A stretch of 32,973 nucleotides of DNA from Deltaproteobacteria bacterium UBA5799 (GTDB taxonomy: Bacteria > Desulfobacterota > GWC2-55-46), in NCBI GenBank assembly GCA_002418185.1, contig DIDN01000037.1:7311-40283 (forward strand), given 5' to 3'. Below the pieces are notes generated by a model that worked only from the letters and a program-made list of their open reading frames with translations, searched no databases and was not told the origin of the DNA. The first letter of the stretch is position 1. The number at the start of each line of letters is the position of its first letter. Made by a program: the position numbers and the translations under genes. This document shows positions 18,365-26,067 of the stretch, piece by piece.

Positions 18365-19565
18365 ACCTTAGAGCCTCTATTGGGTCCATGAGCGAGGCCT
18401 TCCGCGCCGGGTATATGCCGAATACCAGGCCCACGAGCGCGGAAAAAACGAAACCCAGCCCGACGGACCAGATTGTAATCACCGTCTCCCACTCGCCGAA
18501 CCTCGATAGGAGGACCGCCATGGACGAGCCCGCGGCGATCCCTATGAGCCCGCCGGTTACGGTTATGACGAGCGCCTCGATGAGGAACTGCTTCAGGATG
18601 TCGCTCCTTCTGGCGCCGACGGCCATTCTCACGCCTATTTCCCTGGTCCGCTCGGTCACTGAAACGAGCATTATGTTCATGACCCCGATGCCGCCCACGA
18701 GGAGCGACACGGCTGCGATGCCGGAAAGGAGCACCGTGAAGGTGCGGGACGTCTCCTCCAGCGTCCTTACCATCTCGGTAAAGTCCCGTATGGTGAAGTC
18801 CGAGACGGCCCCAGGGGCGGTCCTGTGCCGTTCACGGAGGAGCCGCTCGATGTCCTCTTTCACCCCGGGTATCAGGGCCGCGTCCTCGACCTGGATGTTT
18901 ATGTCGTTGAGGTATACCTGGCTGAAGAGCCGCCTCTGGGCGGTCGATATGGGGACGAAGACCTGGTCGTCCGGGTCTGACCATGAGCTCTGTCCCTTTG
19001 GAAGCATTACGCCTATGACCGTGAACGTCTGCCCCTCTATCTTTATTTCCTCCCCGAGGGCGGGACTGTCCCCGAAAAGGTCCTTTCTCACGGTATTGCC
19101 GAGCACCGCGGCCCTTCTCATCACCTTGATATCAGTTTCGTCCAGGAAATGCCCTTCCGCAACCTGAAAATTATTTATGCCGGGATATTCGGTGTTTGTG
19201 CCGGTTATCCTGGTGTTCGTGTTCCTGCTCCCGTACTTGACCTGGCTTGAGCGGCCAACGACAGGAGAGACGGCCCTTATGCCGGGCACCTCCCTGGCTA
19301 TGGCCTCGGCGTCCTTCAGGGTGAGGGTCTCGACCGCCCCGGTCCTTATGTGCCCCATCCTTGCCGCGCCCGGGCGGACCCGCAGCAGGTTGGTGCCGAA
19401 CCTGGAAATGGACTCCATGACCTGCTGCTTGGCGCCCTCGCCTATCGAAAGCATGGATATAATCGAAGCGACGCCTATTATTATGCCGAGCATGGTGAGC
19501 GCGGTGCGCATCTTGTTCGCCAGGATGCCCCTGAACGCCACTTTTATGACCTGTGCGAGTACCAT
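18357..19565 (-). CDS. MacB-like ABC transporter permease
   Basis: This is the FtsX-type permease subunit of a tripartite efflux pump. The 402-residue protein has an N-terminal membrane segment (TALTMLGIIIGVASIISMLS, about 22-41), a large MacB periplasmic core domain (about 50-270) and three C-terminal membrane segments containing SLLVGGIGVMNIMLVSVTER and GARRSDIL. It ends YPARKASLMDPIEALRYE. In E. coli MacB the ATPase and permease are fused; here they are separate genes 36 nt apart. The pump probably moves a macrolide-like drug, lipopeptide or siderophore precursor from the periplasm outwards; the substrate is unknown. Confidence 0.92.
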   Translation of the reverse strand: MVLAQVIKVAFRGILANKMRTALTMLGIIIGVASIISMLSIGEGAKQQVMESISRFGTNLLRVRPGAARMGHIRTGAVETLTLKDAEAIAREVPGIRAVSPVVGRSSQVKYGSRNTNTRITGTNTEYPGINNFQVAEGHFLDETDIKVMRRAAVLGNTVRKDLFGDSPALGEEIKIEGQTFTVIGVMLPKGQSSWSDPDDQVFVPISTAQRRLFSQVYLNDINIQVEDAALIPGVKEDIERLLRERHRTAPGAVSDFTIRDFTEMVRTLEETSRTFTVLLSGIAAVSLLVGGIGVMNIMLVSVTERTREIGVRMAVGARRSDILKQFLIEALVITVTGGLIGIAAGSSMAVLLSRFGEWETVITIWSVGLGFVFSALVGLVFGIYPARKASLMDPIEALRYE

Positions 19566-19601
19566 TATTTACCGGGTTCGGCTGGAAGCAAACGCCTCCT
19601 C

Positions 19602-20264
19602 TCAAGCTTCGGAGAGCACCCTGCCGTCCTTTATCGTTATGACCCTTCCGGAGTGCGCGGCTATCTCGTTATCGTGCGTGACGACCACGAGCGTCGAGCC
19701 TTTCCCGTGGAGGTCCCTGAAGAGCTCCATGACCTCCGCTCCCGTCCTTGAATCGAGGTTGCCGGTGGGCTCGTCGCAGAGTATTATGGGCGGCTGCATG
19801 ACTATGGCCCGCGCTATCGCCACCCTCTGCTTCTGCCCGCCCGAGAGCTCGTTCGGCCTGTGCCCCATCCTGTTCTCCAGCCCGACCTCCCTCAAGGCCT
19901 CGGCCGCCATCCGGGCCGCCCCCTCCACCCCGGCGTACAGGAGCGGAAGCTCAACGTTCTCAAGCGCGGTCTGCTTTGCAAGGAGGTTGAAGCTCTGGAA
20001 CACGAAACCGATGTTCCTGTTCCTCACGGCCGCGAGGCCGTCGTCGTCCATCTCCTCGACCCTGATGCCGTTAAGGGTATATGCCCCGCTGGTGGGCCTG
20101 TCGAGGCACCCTATGATATTCATGAGCGTGGACTTGCCGCTCCCCGAGGGACCCATTATGGACACGAACTCGCCCTTACCTATGCGGAGGTCCACGGAGG
20201 AGAGGGCCTCCACGCGCTGGCCGCCCAGGAAATAGGTCTTTGTTATCCCCTTAAGCTCTATCAT
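19602..20264 (-). CDS. MacB-like ABC transporter ATP-binding protein
   Basis: This 220-residue ATPase is of the LolD/MacB group. Walker A is GPSGSGKST near residue 40, followed by LMNIIGCLDRPTSG (the MacB-type stretch), Q-loop FVFQSFNLL, signature LSGGQKQR, Walker B IILCDEPTGNLDSRTG and H-loop VTHDNE. It pairs with the permease 36 nt downstream. The adaptor gene upstream is 35 nt away. The LPEFTAL stretch of LolD is absent, so together with its neighbours it is best read as the efflux-pump ATPase. Confidence 0.92.
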   Translation of the reverse strand: MIELKGITKTYFLGGQRVEALSSVDLRIGKGEFVSIMGPSGSGKSTLMNIIGCLDRPTSGAYTLNGIRVEEMDDDGLAAVRNRNIGFVFQSFNLLAKQTALENVELPLLYAGVEGAARMAAEALREVGLENRMGHRPNELSGGQKQRVAIARAIVMQPPIILCDEPTGNLDSRTGAEVMELFRDLHGKGSTLVVVTHDNEIAAHSGRVITIKDGRVLSEA

Positions 20265-20299
20265 CCGAATGAAATGCGGGAGGCTTCCGTCTCTGGCGC

Positions 20300-21445
20300 T
20301 CAGATAAGGAACCTTCTCCTCCGGCTGTCCTTCCCCTTGTCAGGGCTTACCGGCGACGTTACGACCTCGGCGCCGTCGCCGATGCCGGACCTTACCTCTA
20401 TCAGAGTGCCGTCGGTCTCGCCCGTTTCCACCTGCACGAACTCCTCTTCACTGCCGTTGACCAGATACACCCCGGTCTTCCTGTTGAGCGTCTTTATGGC
20501 CGCCCTCGGCACGAGCAGAACGCCGCTCCTCGTTCTCGTCACGATCTTTACGTCCGCGGTCATGCCGGGCCTGAGGAGCGCCTTGCCCTCGTCCGTGACC
20601 CTCACGACCACGTCGAAGACCGTAACCGCCATCTCGGTCCTGCCCTTGGGAGCGACCCGCTCCACAGTCCCGCGGAACTTCCTTCCGGGAAGCGAATCGG
20701 CCATCACCTCGACCTCCTGCCCCGGCATGATCTTCGATATATCCACCTCGTCCACGTGCGCCGTGACGAAGATGTGGTCGAGGTTGGCGATGCTGAAAAT
20801 CTGGGTGCCGTCCGAGGCCGACGAGATGGTCGAGGATATCACCTGCCCCCTGTCCACGAACTTCTTCAAGATCGTCCCGGTGAAGGGCGCCTTTATCTTC
20901 GTGTCCGCGAGCCTGTCCCTGGCCTCCCTGAGCGCCTCGCCGGACTGCATGAGCTCGGCCTCCGCGAGCTTCACGTCTGCCCCGGCCTTCTCGAAAGCGA
21001 TCTCGGAATCGTCGAGTTCCTGCCTCGAGACGATGCCGTCCTCGTAGAGCCTTTTCTGCCTCGAGAGCCTGACCTCTGAGTCCTTCAGCGCTATCCCGGC
21101 CTTTTCAAGCCTCGCCTCGGCCATGAGGAGCACGGCCTCGGCCTGCTTCATCCTGGCCTCCTCGGTTGCGGGGTCGAGGCTTACGACCACCTCGCCTTTT
21201 TTCACCAGGTCGCCCTCATTGAAGGGGAAGTCTATTATCTCCCCTCCGGCCTTGCTCTTGACGATGACCTCGACCTCGGGGTTTATGACGCCGTTTGCCG
21301 CCGCCTCGATCCTCAGTTCCCCTAACCCGGCCCTTGCGGTCTTCCTCACCTCAGCCCCCTGGTCTTCCCCGAAGCTCAGCCAGAATGCCGCAGCGACTGC
21401 CAGGACGACCGCGGCCCCGAGCGCGTAAAATGCCTTTTTTTTCAT
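20300..21445 (-). CDS. MacA-like periplasmic adaptor (membrane fusion) protein
   Basis: This adaptor links the inner-membrane ABC pump to the outer-membrane channel. The 381-residue protein has an N-terminal membrane anchor or signal (KKAFYALGAAVVLAVAAAFW), lipoyl-like halves (VKSKAGGEIIDFPFNEGDLV and IKAPFTGTILKKFVDRGQVI), an alpha-helical hairpin between them (about 95-185) and beta-barrel and membrane-proximal domains (HVDEVDISKIMPGQEV, then RPGMTADVKI). The lipoyl motifs are typical of MacA/HlyD adaptors. Its ATG overlaps the TolC-like stop by 4 nt (ATGA). Confidence 0.93.
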   Translation of the reverse strand: MKKKAFYALGAAVVLAVAAAFWLSFGEDQGAEVRKTARAGLGELRIEAAANGVINPEVEVIVKSKAGGEIIDFPFNEGDLVKKGEVVVSLDPATEEARMKQAEAVLLMAEARLEKAGIALKDSEVRLSRQKRLYEDGIVSRQELDDSEIAFEKAGADVKLAEAELMQSGEALREARDRLADTKIKAPFTGTILKKFVDRGQVISSTISSASDGTQIFSIANLDHIFVTAHVDEVDISKIMPGQEVEVMADSLPGRKFRGTVERVAPKGRTEMAVTVFDVVVRVTDEGKALLRPGMTADVKIVTRTRSGVLLVPRAAIKTLNRKTGVYLVNGSEEEFVQVETGETDGTLIEVRSGIGDGAEVVTSPVSPDKGKDSRRRRFLI

Positions 21446-22935
21446 CTCACCTCTGAAGCGTCTTTTATGTTTATGCCCAGCTCCTCGATGAGGGTCCCCT
21501 TTTCCCTGTAGAACCGGAGGAGCGACAGGTTATAGCCCGAGACCGCGTCCAGGCGCTTGAGCCTCGACTGGAGGAGGTCGTCCTGTATCCTCAGCACGTT
21601 GAAGGTCGTGGACCTTCCGGCCTCGAGCTTCCTCTCCTCTGCGGCGAGCGTTTCCTCGGCGAGCGCCACCGATTCGTCCGCGGCCTCCAGCCTTTTTCTA
21701 TCCGTGTCTACGGCCTTCAGGGCCTCGTCGAGCCCGAGGACGATGTTCTGCTCCATGCGCTTAAGGAGCATCTTAAGCTGGAGCGCTTCGACGCCGGCGG
21801 CCTCCTGCGAGCCCCTGGCTGTCCTGTTGCCGAGCGGGTAGCTGAAAGCGAGCCCAAGCATCCATTGCGGGTTGGCGTCTATCCCGCCGAACGAGTCTGA
21901 GAACGACTCGCCGAGGCCGCTATACCCGAACCTGGCCTCTACGTCCACGGCAGGGTAGCCGAGGTTCCTCGCGTATCTCGCCTGGATGCTGTTCCTTTCG
22001 AGGGCGGTGCGGGCCTCGATGTACTCCGGCCTGGCCTCAAGGGCCTTTGCAACCGAGGCTTCGAGTCCCTCTCCGGACGGTTTTAATGTCCCGTCGCCTG
22101 TTGGGACCACCTCCGTTCCGGCCATCATGTAGGGGTCGCCGGCGATGAGCGATTTAAGCGAGCGCTCGGCGGCCTGTACCGACTTCCTCGCTATGAGCAC
22201 GTCCTCTTTCCTCGACGCAACCGCCGCCTCGGCCTGCAAGAGATCGAGCCGGGAGATGACGCCCGCCTCGAGGCGCTTCCTGCCCGCCTCGAGCAGGGCC
22301 TCCGCGAGCCCGAGCGACTCTGCCCGCACATCCAGCGCCCTCCGTGCGTTCATGAGCCCCCACCAGGCCTCGCCGTAAAGGGCCGCCGCGTCAAGCAGGG
22401 CGCGCCTGAATTGCTCTTCCGATATCTCCCTGTCCTTCTTCAAGAGGTTTATCTCGAGGAGGTTCGAGTCGCCATAGCCCCTCATGAGCGGCTGGCGGAC
22501 CGAGACCCCGGTGAAGGACTCGTATTCGAACTCCTGCCCGCTCAACGTGTCCGCTGTCCAGGAAGACGCCACATCGAGCGTGTACTGTGTGCCGAGGCCG
22601 GCCTGCCCGGTAATGCCTGCGTTCAGGTACCAGGACTCGGACTCTATCGAACGGAGCCCGCCCGCGGCAACGCTCGAACGCGAGCTCAAGGGGGTGGTAG
22701 TGTCCTGTCTTGAGAGCGAGCCGAAGGCGACCGGGTCGAAGGCCCCGTAGGCGCCGAGGATCCTTGCGTCGACCGCGCTCGGCTCGAGCCTCCTTACGCC
22801 CAGGTCGAGGTTATTGTCAAGGAGCATGAGAAGGCCCTTTCTGAAGCCAAGCTCAAGCGACTCAGCGCCGGCTGGCGCGCTCAGAAATAAGGTCAGCGAC
22901 GAGACCAGGAGGGTCAGTGTTCGGAGGTTAAGCAT
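21442..22935 (-). CDS. TolC-family outer-membrane efflux protein
   Basis: This is the outer-membrane channel of the tripartite pump. The 497-residue protein has a signal peptide (LLVSSLTLFLSAPAGA) and two repeated long helical halves typical of TolC (AEALLEAGRKRLEAGVISRLDLLQAE near 215-240; LAEETLAAEERKLEAGRSTT near 430-450). It is the first gene of the operon that continues with adaptor, ATPase, permease and deacetylase. No Shine-Dalgarno is visible before ATG 22935. A perfect TTGACA on the minus strand (23014-23009) lies upstream, but I see no convincing -10 box at the right distance. Confidence 0.92.
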   Translation of the reverse strand: MLNLRTLTLLVSSLTLFLSAPAGAESLELGFRKGLLMLLDNNLDLGVRRLEPSAVDARILGAYGAFDPVAFGSLSRQDTTTPLSSRSSVAAGGLRSIESESWYLNAGITGQAGLGTQYTLDVASSWTADTLSGQEFEYESFTGVSVRQPLMRGYGDSNLLEINLLKKDREISEEQFRRALLDAAALYGEAWWGLMNARRALDVRAESLGLAEALLEAGRKRLEAGVISRLDLLQAEAAVASRKEDVLIARKSVQAAERSLKSLIAGDPYMMAGTEVVPTGDGTLKPSGEGLEASVAKALEARPEYIEARTALERNSIQARYARNLGYPAVDVEARFGYSGLGESFSDSFGGIDANPQWMLGLAFSYPLGNRTARGSQEAAGVEALQLKMLLKRMEQNIVLGLDEALKAVDTDRKRLEAADESVALAEETLAAEERKLEAGRSTTFNVLRIQDDLLQSRLKRLDAVSGYNLSLLRFYREKGTLIEELGINIKDASEVR

Positions 22936-23060
22936 CGGGAATAAAACGTAAATTGAAGGGAAAAAGTTCCGCTGGCCCCCCGACCATCCGGAAGGGTCTT
23001 CCTGCTCCTGTCAAGGCGCCTCAGGGAACGCAGCGTAGAGTCCCCGGAAAGGCCTCCCGG

Positions 23061-23738
23061 TCAAATCTTACGGCCTGCGGGCCTCGCCGGCTCCCTCAAA
23101 AGGGTCTTCCTCGGCCTTATGCCGACTGAATGGTCCTTTGGGGGCGCCGTTTTCCTCAGGAGGTCCAGGCGGCCCTGCCTCTCAAGCCTCCTGTATATGC
23201 GCACCCAGGCGCACTCGCATTCCATGTTGACCTCGCACATGCCGTCGGCAACGCCCCCGCACGGGCCGTTAAGGAGGCCCTTCGGGCATTCGGTGTGCGG
23301 GCAGATGCCGCCGGTTGCGGCCAGCACGCATTCCCCGCAGAGCGAGCACCCCTCGAAGAACCTGCCCACCCGCTCTACGGTCGCCAGGTAGTTCGAGTCC
23401 AGGGCCGGGAGAACGGGCTGGGTCTCTTCGGCGACGTCCGCGACCGTCCGGACCCCTGCCCCGCATGCGAGCACAAGCACTGCCTCGGCCTCCCTGAGCG
23501 TCTCGTTCTCCCTGTAGGCCTTCAAAACGAGCTGCCTGTAGCAGGTCTCTTCCGGGAGCGAGCTCCCCAGGACCCTTATGCCGTTCTCCTCGAGTACGCG
23601 CGCCATCTCCTCGAGCTCCTTTTTACCGCCAGTCGAGCACTGCTCTGCGCAGGAGTTGCAGCCAAAGAGGTACACTGTCTTCTTGCCGTCGAGAGACCCG
23701 AGTATCTCCTGTATGTCCTTCTTTTCCGTGATTATCAT
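23061..23738 (-). CDS. metV: MetV-type iron-sulfur/zinc subunit of methylenetetrahydrofolate reductase
   Basis: The 225-residue protein belongs to the 'methylenetetrahydrofolate reductase C-terminal domain' family, MetV in acetogens, which partners MetF in reducing methylene-THF in the methyl branch of the Wood-Ljungdahl pathway. The N-terminal half has TVYLFGCNSCAEQCSTGG (Cys near 27, 30 and 34) and VLVLACGAG. The C-terminal half is cysteine-rich: GCSLCGECV, GICPHTECPKGLLNGPCGG, then CEVNMECEC, the metal-binding hallmark. MetF is not adjacent in this window; folD (the preceding C1 step) lies 98 bp upstream on the same strand. No clear ribosome site precedes ATG 23738. Confidence 0.88.
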   Translation of the reverse strand: MIITEKKDIQEILGSLDGKKTVYLFGCNSCAEQCSTGGKKELEEMARVLEENGIRVLGSSLPEETCYRQLVLKAYRENETLREAEAVLVLACGAGVRTVADVAEETQPVLPALDSNYLATVERVGRFFEGCSLCGECVLAATGGICPHTECPKGLLNGPCGGVADGMCEVNMECECAWVRIYRRLERQGRLDLLRKTAPPKDHSVGIRPRKTLLREPARPAGRKI

Positions 23739-23836
23739 TTCAAAGGGAATGAGAGCCGGGTTTTAATAAAATATCGAGCAAAAGCGAACTTGAACGCGCG
23801 GATGAAAAAAAAGGACACATTCCCGCAGCCTGCCTT

Positions 23837-24691
23837 TCAGGCGCTTCGTTTCGCGGCCTCCACCGTGTTCTTGAGGAGCATGGCTATGGTCATGGGGCCC
23901 ACTCCGCCCGGGACCGGGGTTATGAAGCCTGCCCGCCTTGACGCGCCCTCGAAATCCACGTCGCCTACGAGCTTGCCTTCGGGGTTCCGGTTTATGCCGA
24001 CATCGATGACCACTGCCCCGTCCTTTATCCAGTCGCCCCGGACGAACTCGGCCCTGCCGACTGCCGCCACGACGACGTCCGCGGCGCGGACCCTGTCCGA
24101 CAGGTCCCTCGTCTTGGAATGGCATATGGTAACGGTCGCGTTCCTCCGGAGGAGCATCATGGACATGGGCTTGCCGACTATGTTGCTCCTGCCGATGACG
24201 ACCGCGTCCCTGCCCGAAAGGTCGATACCGGTCGAGTCTATGAGGCGCATTACACCGAAAGGGGTGCAGGGCTGCAGAACCGGGTTACCTATCATGAGCC
24301 GCCCGATGTTGTATGGATGGAAGCCGTCGACGTCCTTGCCCGGCGATATCTCTTCGAGTATCGTCTCCTCGTTAATGTGTTTCGGGAGCGGGAGCTGGAC
24401 GAGTATGCCGTGGACATCCCTGTCGGCGTTCAGGTCCCTTATGAGACGGAGCAGCTCGTCCTGGGAGGTAGACTCCGGGAGGGTGTGCCTGTCCGACCGT
24501 ATGCCGACCTCTTCGCAGGCCTTGACCTTGTTCCTGACATAGAGCTGTGAGGCCTGGTTTTCTCCCACCAGGACCACCGTGAGGCCCGGGACTATGCCGG
24601 ACTCCTCCTTAAGGGCCAGTATCTCGGACTTCAACTCGGCCCTTACCTGGGCGGCGATTTCCTTCCCGTTTATTATAGCGGCTGTCTTCAT
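23837..24691 (-). CDS. folD: Bifunctional methylene-THF dehydrogenase / methenyl-THF cyclohydrolase FolD
   Basis: FolD interconverts methylene-THF and formyl-THF in cytosolic one-carbon metabolism. From ATG 24691 the protein is 284 residues, the usual length. It has NQASQLYVRNKVKACEEVGI with the catalytic Tyr and Lys near 50-56, VHGILVQLPLPKHI near 95, the NADP-binding VVIGRSNIVGKPMSMMLL near 164-181 and the C-terminal PVPGGVGPMTIAMLL. The frame is open further upstream to 24835, but a good promoter lies inside that extension, so the start at 24691 is well supported. With metV downstream it forms a C1-folate pair. Confidence 0.96.
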   Translation of the reverse strand: MKTAAIINGKEIAAQVRAELKSEILALKEESGIVPGLTVVLVGENQASQLYVRNKVKACEEVGIRSDRHTLPESTSQDELLRLIRDLNADRDVHGILVQLPLPKHINEETILEEISPGKDVDGFHPYNIGRLMIGNPVLQPCTPFGVMRLIDSTGIDLSGRDAVVIGRSNIVGKPMSMMLLRRNATVTICHSKTRDLSDRVRAADVVVAAVGRAEFVRGDWIKDGAVVIDVGINRNPEGKLVGDVDFEGASRRAGFITPVPGGVGPMTIAMLLKNTVEAAKRSA

Positions 24692-24721
24692 GTTTACCCA
24701 AGGCGTTCCGGTTTTCAGGTG

Positions 24722-24750
24722 AGTATACTTTAAAACTCCCTGGAATGCAA
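24722..24750 (-). promoter_or_regulatory. Sigma70-type promoter of folD
   Basis: On the minus strand TTGCAT (24750-24745), 17 nt, then TATACT (24727-24722; five of six). The start point would be near 24715, giving a leader of about 24 nt before the ATG at 24691. This spacing supports the short FolD start. Confidence 0.5.
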
Positions 24751-24828
24751 AGGAAATTGAAGACTTCGGCAAACCCGGGCCTATTCCGGCACACGAAACT
24801 CCAGCTCCGCTTAAGGGTACGATTCGCC

Positions 24829-24858
24829 TTGACACGGGGATGAATGCGGTGATTTATT
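24829..24858 (+). promoter_or_regulatory. Sigma70-type promoter of the small coiled-coil gene
   Basis: A perfect TTGACA (24829-24834) is followed after 18 nt by TTTATT (24853-24858; four of six). The leader to the ATG at 24988 would be about 120 nt and includes a CCGGG/CCCGG hairpin near 24920-24940. The divergent folD promoter lies about 80 bp away. Confidence 0.45.
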
Positions 24859-24987
24859 ATCGGGGATTTTCAACCAGCAACCTGCGTTTACAGGTGCTTT
24901 GAAGGCGCGGTTCGCCGGTTCCGGGATAATGCCCGGCGACGGTCGTCGGTCGCAACCCGTTTTTACGGATGGAGGAAGGGAGGGGAA

Positions 24988-25290
24988 ATGAGTTTTCTGG
25001 ACAGCGTCAACGAGGAGATCAGGAAGGCGGTCGAAGAAGGCTGGACTGCCTTGAAGGAGAGCGCCCAGTCCGGCAAGCTCCGCCTCAAGCTCCACAACCT
25101 AAACAGGGAAGCCGAGAAGCGCTTGAGGGAGATAGGCGGCATAGTGTACGAAGCGGAGAAGCGGCTTGAGGAGGACCCGCTCAAGAGGCCTGAAGTGCAG
25201 AGGCTCATTGCCGAGGTCAAGCAGATAGAGGCGGAAACGGAAGTCCTTCGGGAAGAACTGGAGAAAGTGAAAGATAAGGAGCCGTCCTGA
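24988..25290 (+). CDS. Small cytosolic coiled-coil protein of unknown function
   Basis: I do not recognise this 100-residue protein. It is almost wholly helical and highly charged: no Cys, few aromatic residues, no signal peptide or membrane segment. Heptad-like spacing runs from about residue 25 to 95 (KLRLKLHNLNREAEKRLREI, then EAEKRLEEDPLKRPEVQRLI), suggesting a helical hairpin that dimerises, with a break near DPLKRP. A very strong ribosome site (GGAGG and GGGAGGGG) precedes the ATG. It has its own promoter candidate upstream and a hairpin terminator at 25322-25354, so it looks like a single-gene unit. The good translation signals and a codon use like its neighbours make it a real gene. 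Confidence 0.8.
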   Translation: MSFLDSVNEEIRKAVEEGWTALKESAQSGKLRLKLHNLNREAEKRLREIGGIVYEAEKRLEEDPLKRPEVQRLIAEVKQIEAETEVLREELEKVKDKEPS

Positions 25291-25321
25291 GAGAAATTAT
25301 ACTCTATTGCCCCTTCCCGCG

Positions 25322-25354
25322 GGCCCTTAAAAAAAGGGCCTCGAAGCCCCTTTT
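25322..25354. terminator. Bidirectional terminator between convergent small genes
   Basis: Two overlapping hairpins: GGCCCTT (25322-25328) with AAGGGCC (25334-25340), and AAAAGGG (25332-25338) with CCCTTTT (25348-25354). On the plus strand the second ends in TTTT. On the minus strand the AAAAGGG/CCCTTTT stem is followed by a run of T. It separates the convergent genes ending at 25290 and 25384. Confidence 0.6.
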
Positions 25355-25383
25355 AAACCGGATTTTGGCGATACCTGAGCCTT

Positions 25384-25584
25384 TCAGCCCCCATCTTCCT
25401 TCCGATGCTTGAGGCCCGGCGAATCCCCCTCAGGCGGGAAAGGCCCGTTCGAATACCTGCACGGGCCGGTCTTAAGAAAACACGACTGGATAAGCTTCCT
25501 TTTCTCGTACTGGTTGTAGCAGAACCAGCTCTCCTGTCCGTTCTCTTTCTTGATTATCGTAAGGAACTTGCAGCGGCTGTCCAT
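25384..25584 (-). CDS. Small four-cysteine protein of unknown function
   Basis: This 66-residue protein has four Cys at positions 5, 22, 35 and 42 and a basic middle (QYEKRKLIQ), followed by a Pro/Gly-rich tail. The pattern suggests one metal site or two disulfides, but I do not recognise a family. I chose ATG 25584 because AGGGG lies 7 nt upstream; the frame is open to an ATG at 25659 (adding more Cys) without such a site. It lies about 108 bp downstream of tRNA-Arg on the same strand with no clear terminator between, so it may share the tRNA promoter. The shared terminator at 25322-25354 follows it. Confidence 0.6.
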   Translation of the reverse strand: MDSRCKFLTIIKKENGQESWFCYNQYEKRKLIQSCFLKTGPCRYSNGPFPPEGDSPGLKHRKEDGG

Positions 25585-25691
25585 GTAAAAACCCCTGTCT
25601 TGATGGTAACATTTATACGGGCAGGGGTCAATGGAGTCGCGGGCTGAAAAACACTGCAATAATGGGAGTGAACTTCTATATTGAGAAAATT

Positions 25692-25768
25692 TGGCGCGCC
25701 CGGAGGGATTCGAACCCCCGACCCTCTGATTCGTAGTCAGATGCTCTGTCCAGCTGAGCCACGGGCGC
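25692..25768 (-). tRNA. tRNA-Arg (anticodon ACG)
   Basis: The minus strand folds as a full cloverleaf. The acceptor stem is GCGCCCG/CGGGCGC and the D-arm GCTC..GAGC-like. The anticodon stem is TCTGA/TCAGA with loop CTACGAA (anticodon ACG), and the T-arm has TTCGAAT. The discriminator is G and the CCA end is encoded. ACG (read as ICG after deamination) is the usual Arg isoacceptor for CGN codons. Confidence 0.97.
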
Positions 25769-25861
25769 GTATGCTTTGAGGAAAGGAACGAAGTGCCTGA
25801 AAATCCCTTGCGAAATCGTAACAGGTGAAATGAAGCGACGCGGCCACCTGTCAGTCCAAAG

Positions 25862-25889
25862 ATTTTAACATCTGGAAATTTCCAGTCAA
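25862..25889 (-). promoter_or_regulatory. tRNA-Arg promoter with a palindromic operator-like spacer
   Basis: On the minus strand TTGACT (25889-25884), 16 nt, then TAAAAT (25867-25862; five of six). A perfect 14-bp palindrome CTGGAAATTTCCAG (25872-25885) fills most of the spacer. It could be an operator for a dimeric regulator or a chance dyad. The leader to the tRNA would be about 87 nt. Confidence 0.55.
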
Positions 25890-25967
25890 GCGATTAGTAT
25901 CAGGGGCCAAGCAGTGGGGGCAGAAAATTGCCGGGAAGACACCTTCGGACACGATGCCTGCACCATG

Positions 25968-26002
25968 AAAAAAAGGCAGGAGCACACAGCTCGCCTGCCT
26001 TT
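25968..26002 (-). terminator. Intrinsic terminator on the minus strand
   Basis: On the minus strand AAAGGCAGG and CCTGCCTTT form a 9-bp stem with a 13-nt loop, and the 3' arm runs into seven T (25974-25968). This is a textbook intrinsic terminator. No protein gene lies upstream on that strand, so it probably ends a non-coding transcript and shields the tRNA promoter. Confidence 0.6.
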
Positions 26003-26004
26003 CA

Positions 26005-26067
26005 CCCTGTAAGGCGCCCGGGCCGGGCCCGCCCCCAACCCCGCTCCGGCCCGGGCGCCTTACAGGG
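26005..26067. repeat. 22-bp perfect inverted repeat (strong GC hairpin)
   Basis: Arms 26005-26026 and 26046-26067 pair without mismatch and the loop is 19 nt. The arm reads CCCTGTAAGGCGCCCGGGCC then GG. It is C/G-rich and not followed by a T run in either direction, so it is not a normal terminator by itself. Confidence 0.9.

Noticed and set aside
23130..24542. 470-codon open frame on the plus strand over metV and folD
   Set aside because: Antisense to two recognisable enzymes; it reads through both genes and the gap and shows no domain.
24692..24835. 48-residue N-terminal extension of FolD
   Set aside because: A well-spaced promoter lies inside it and the residues do not match the family.
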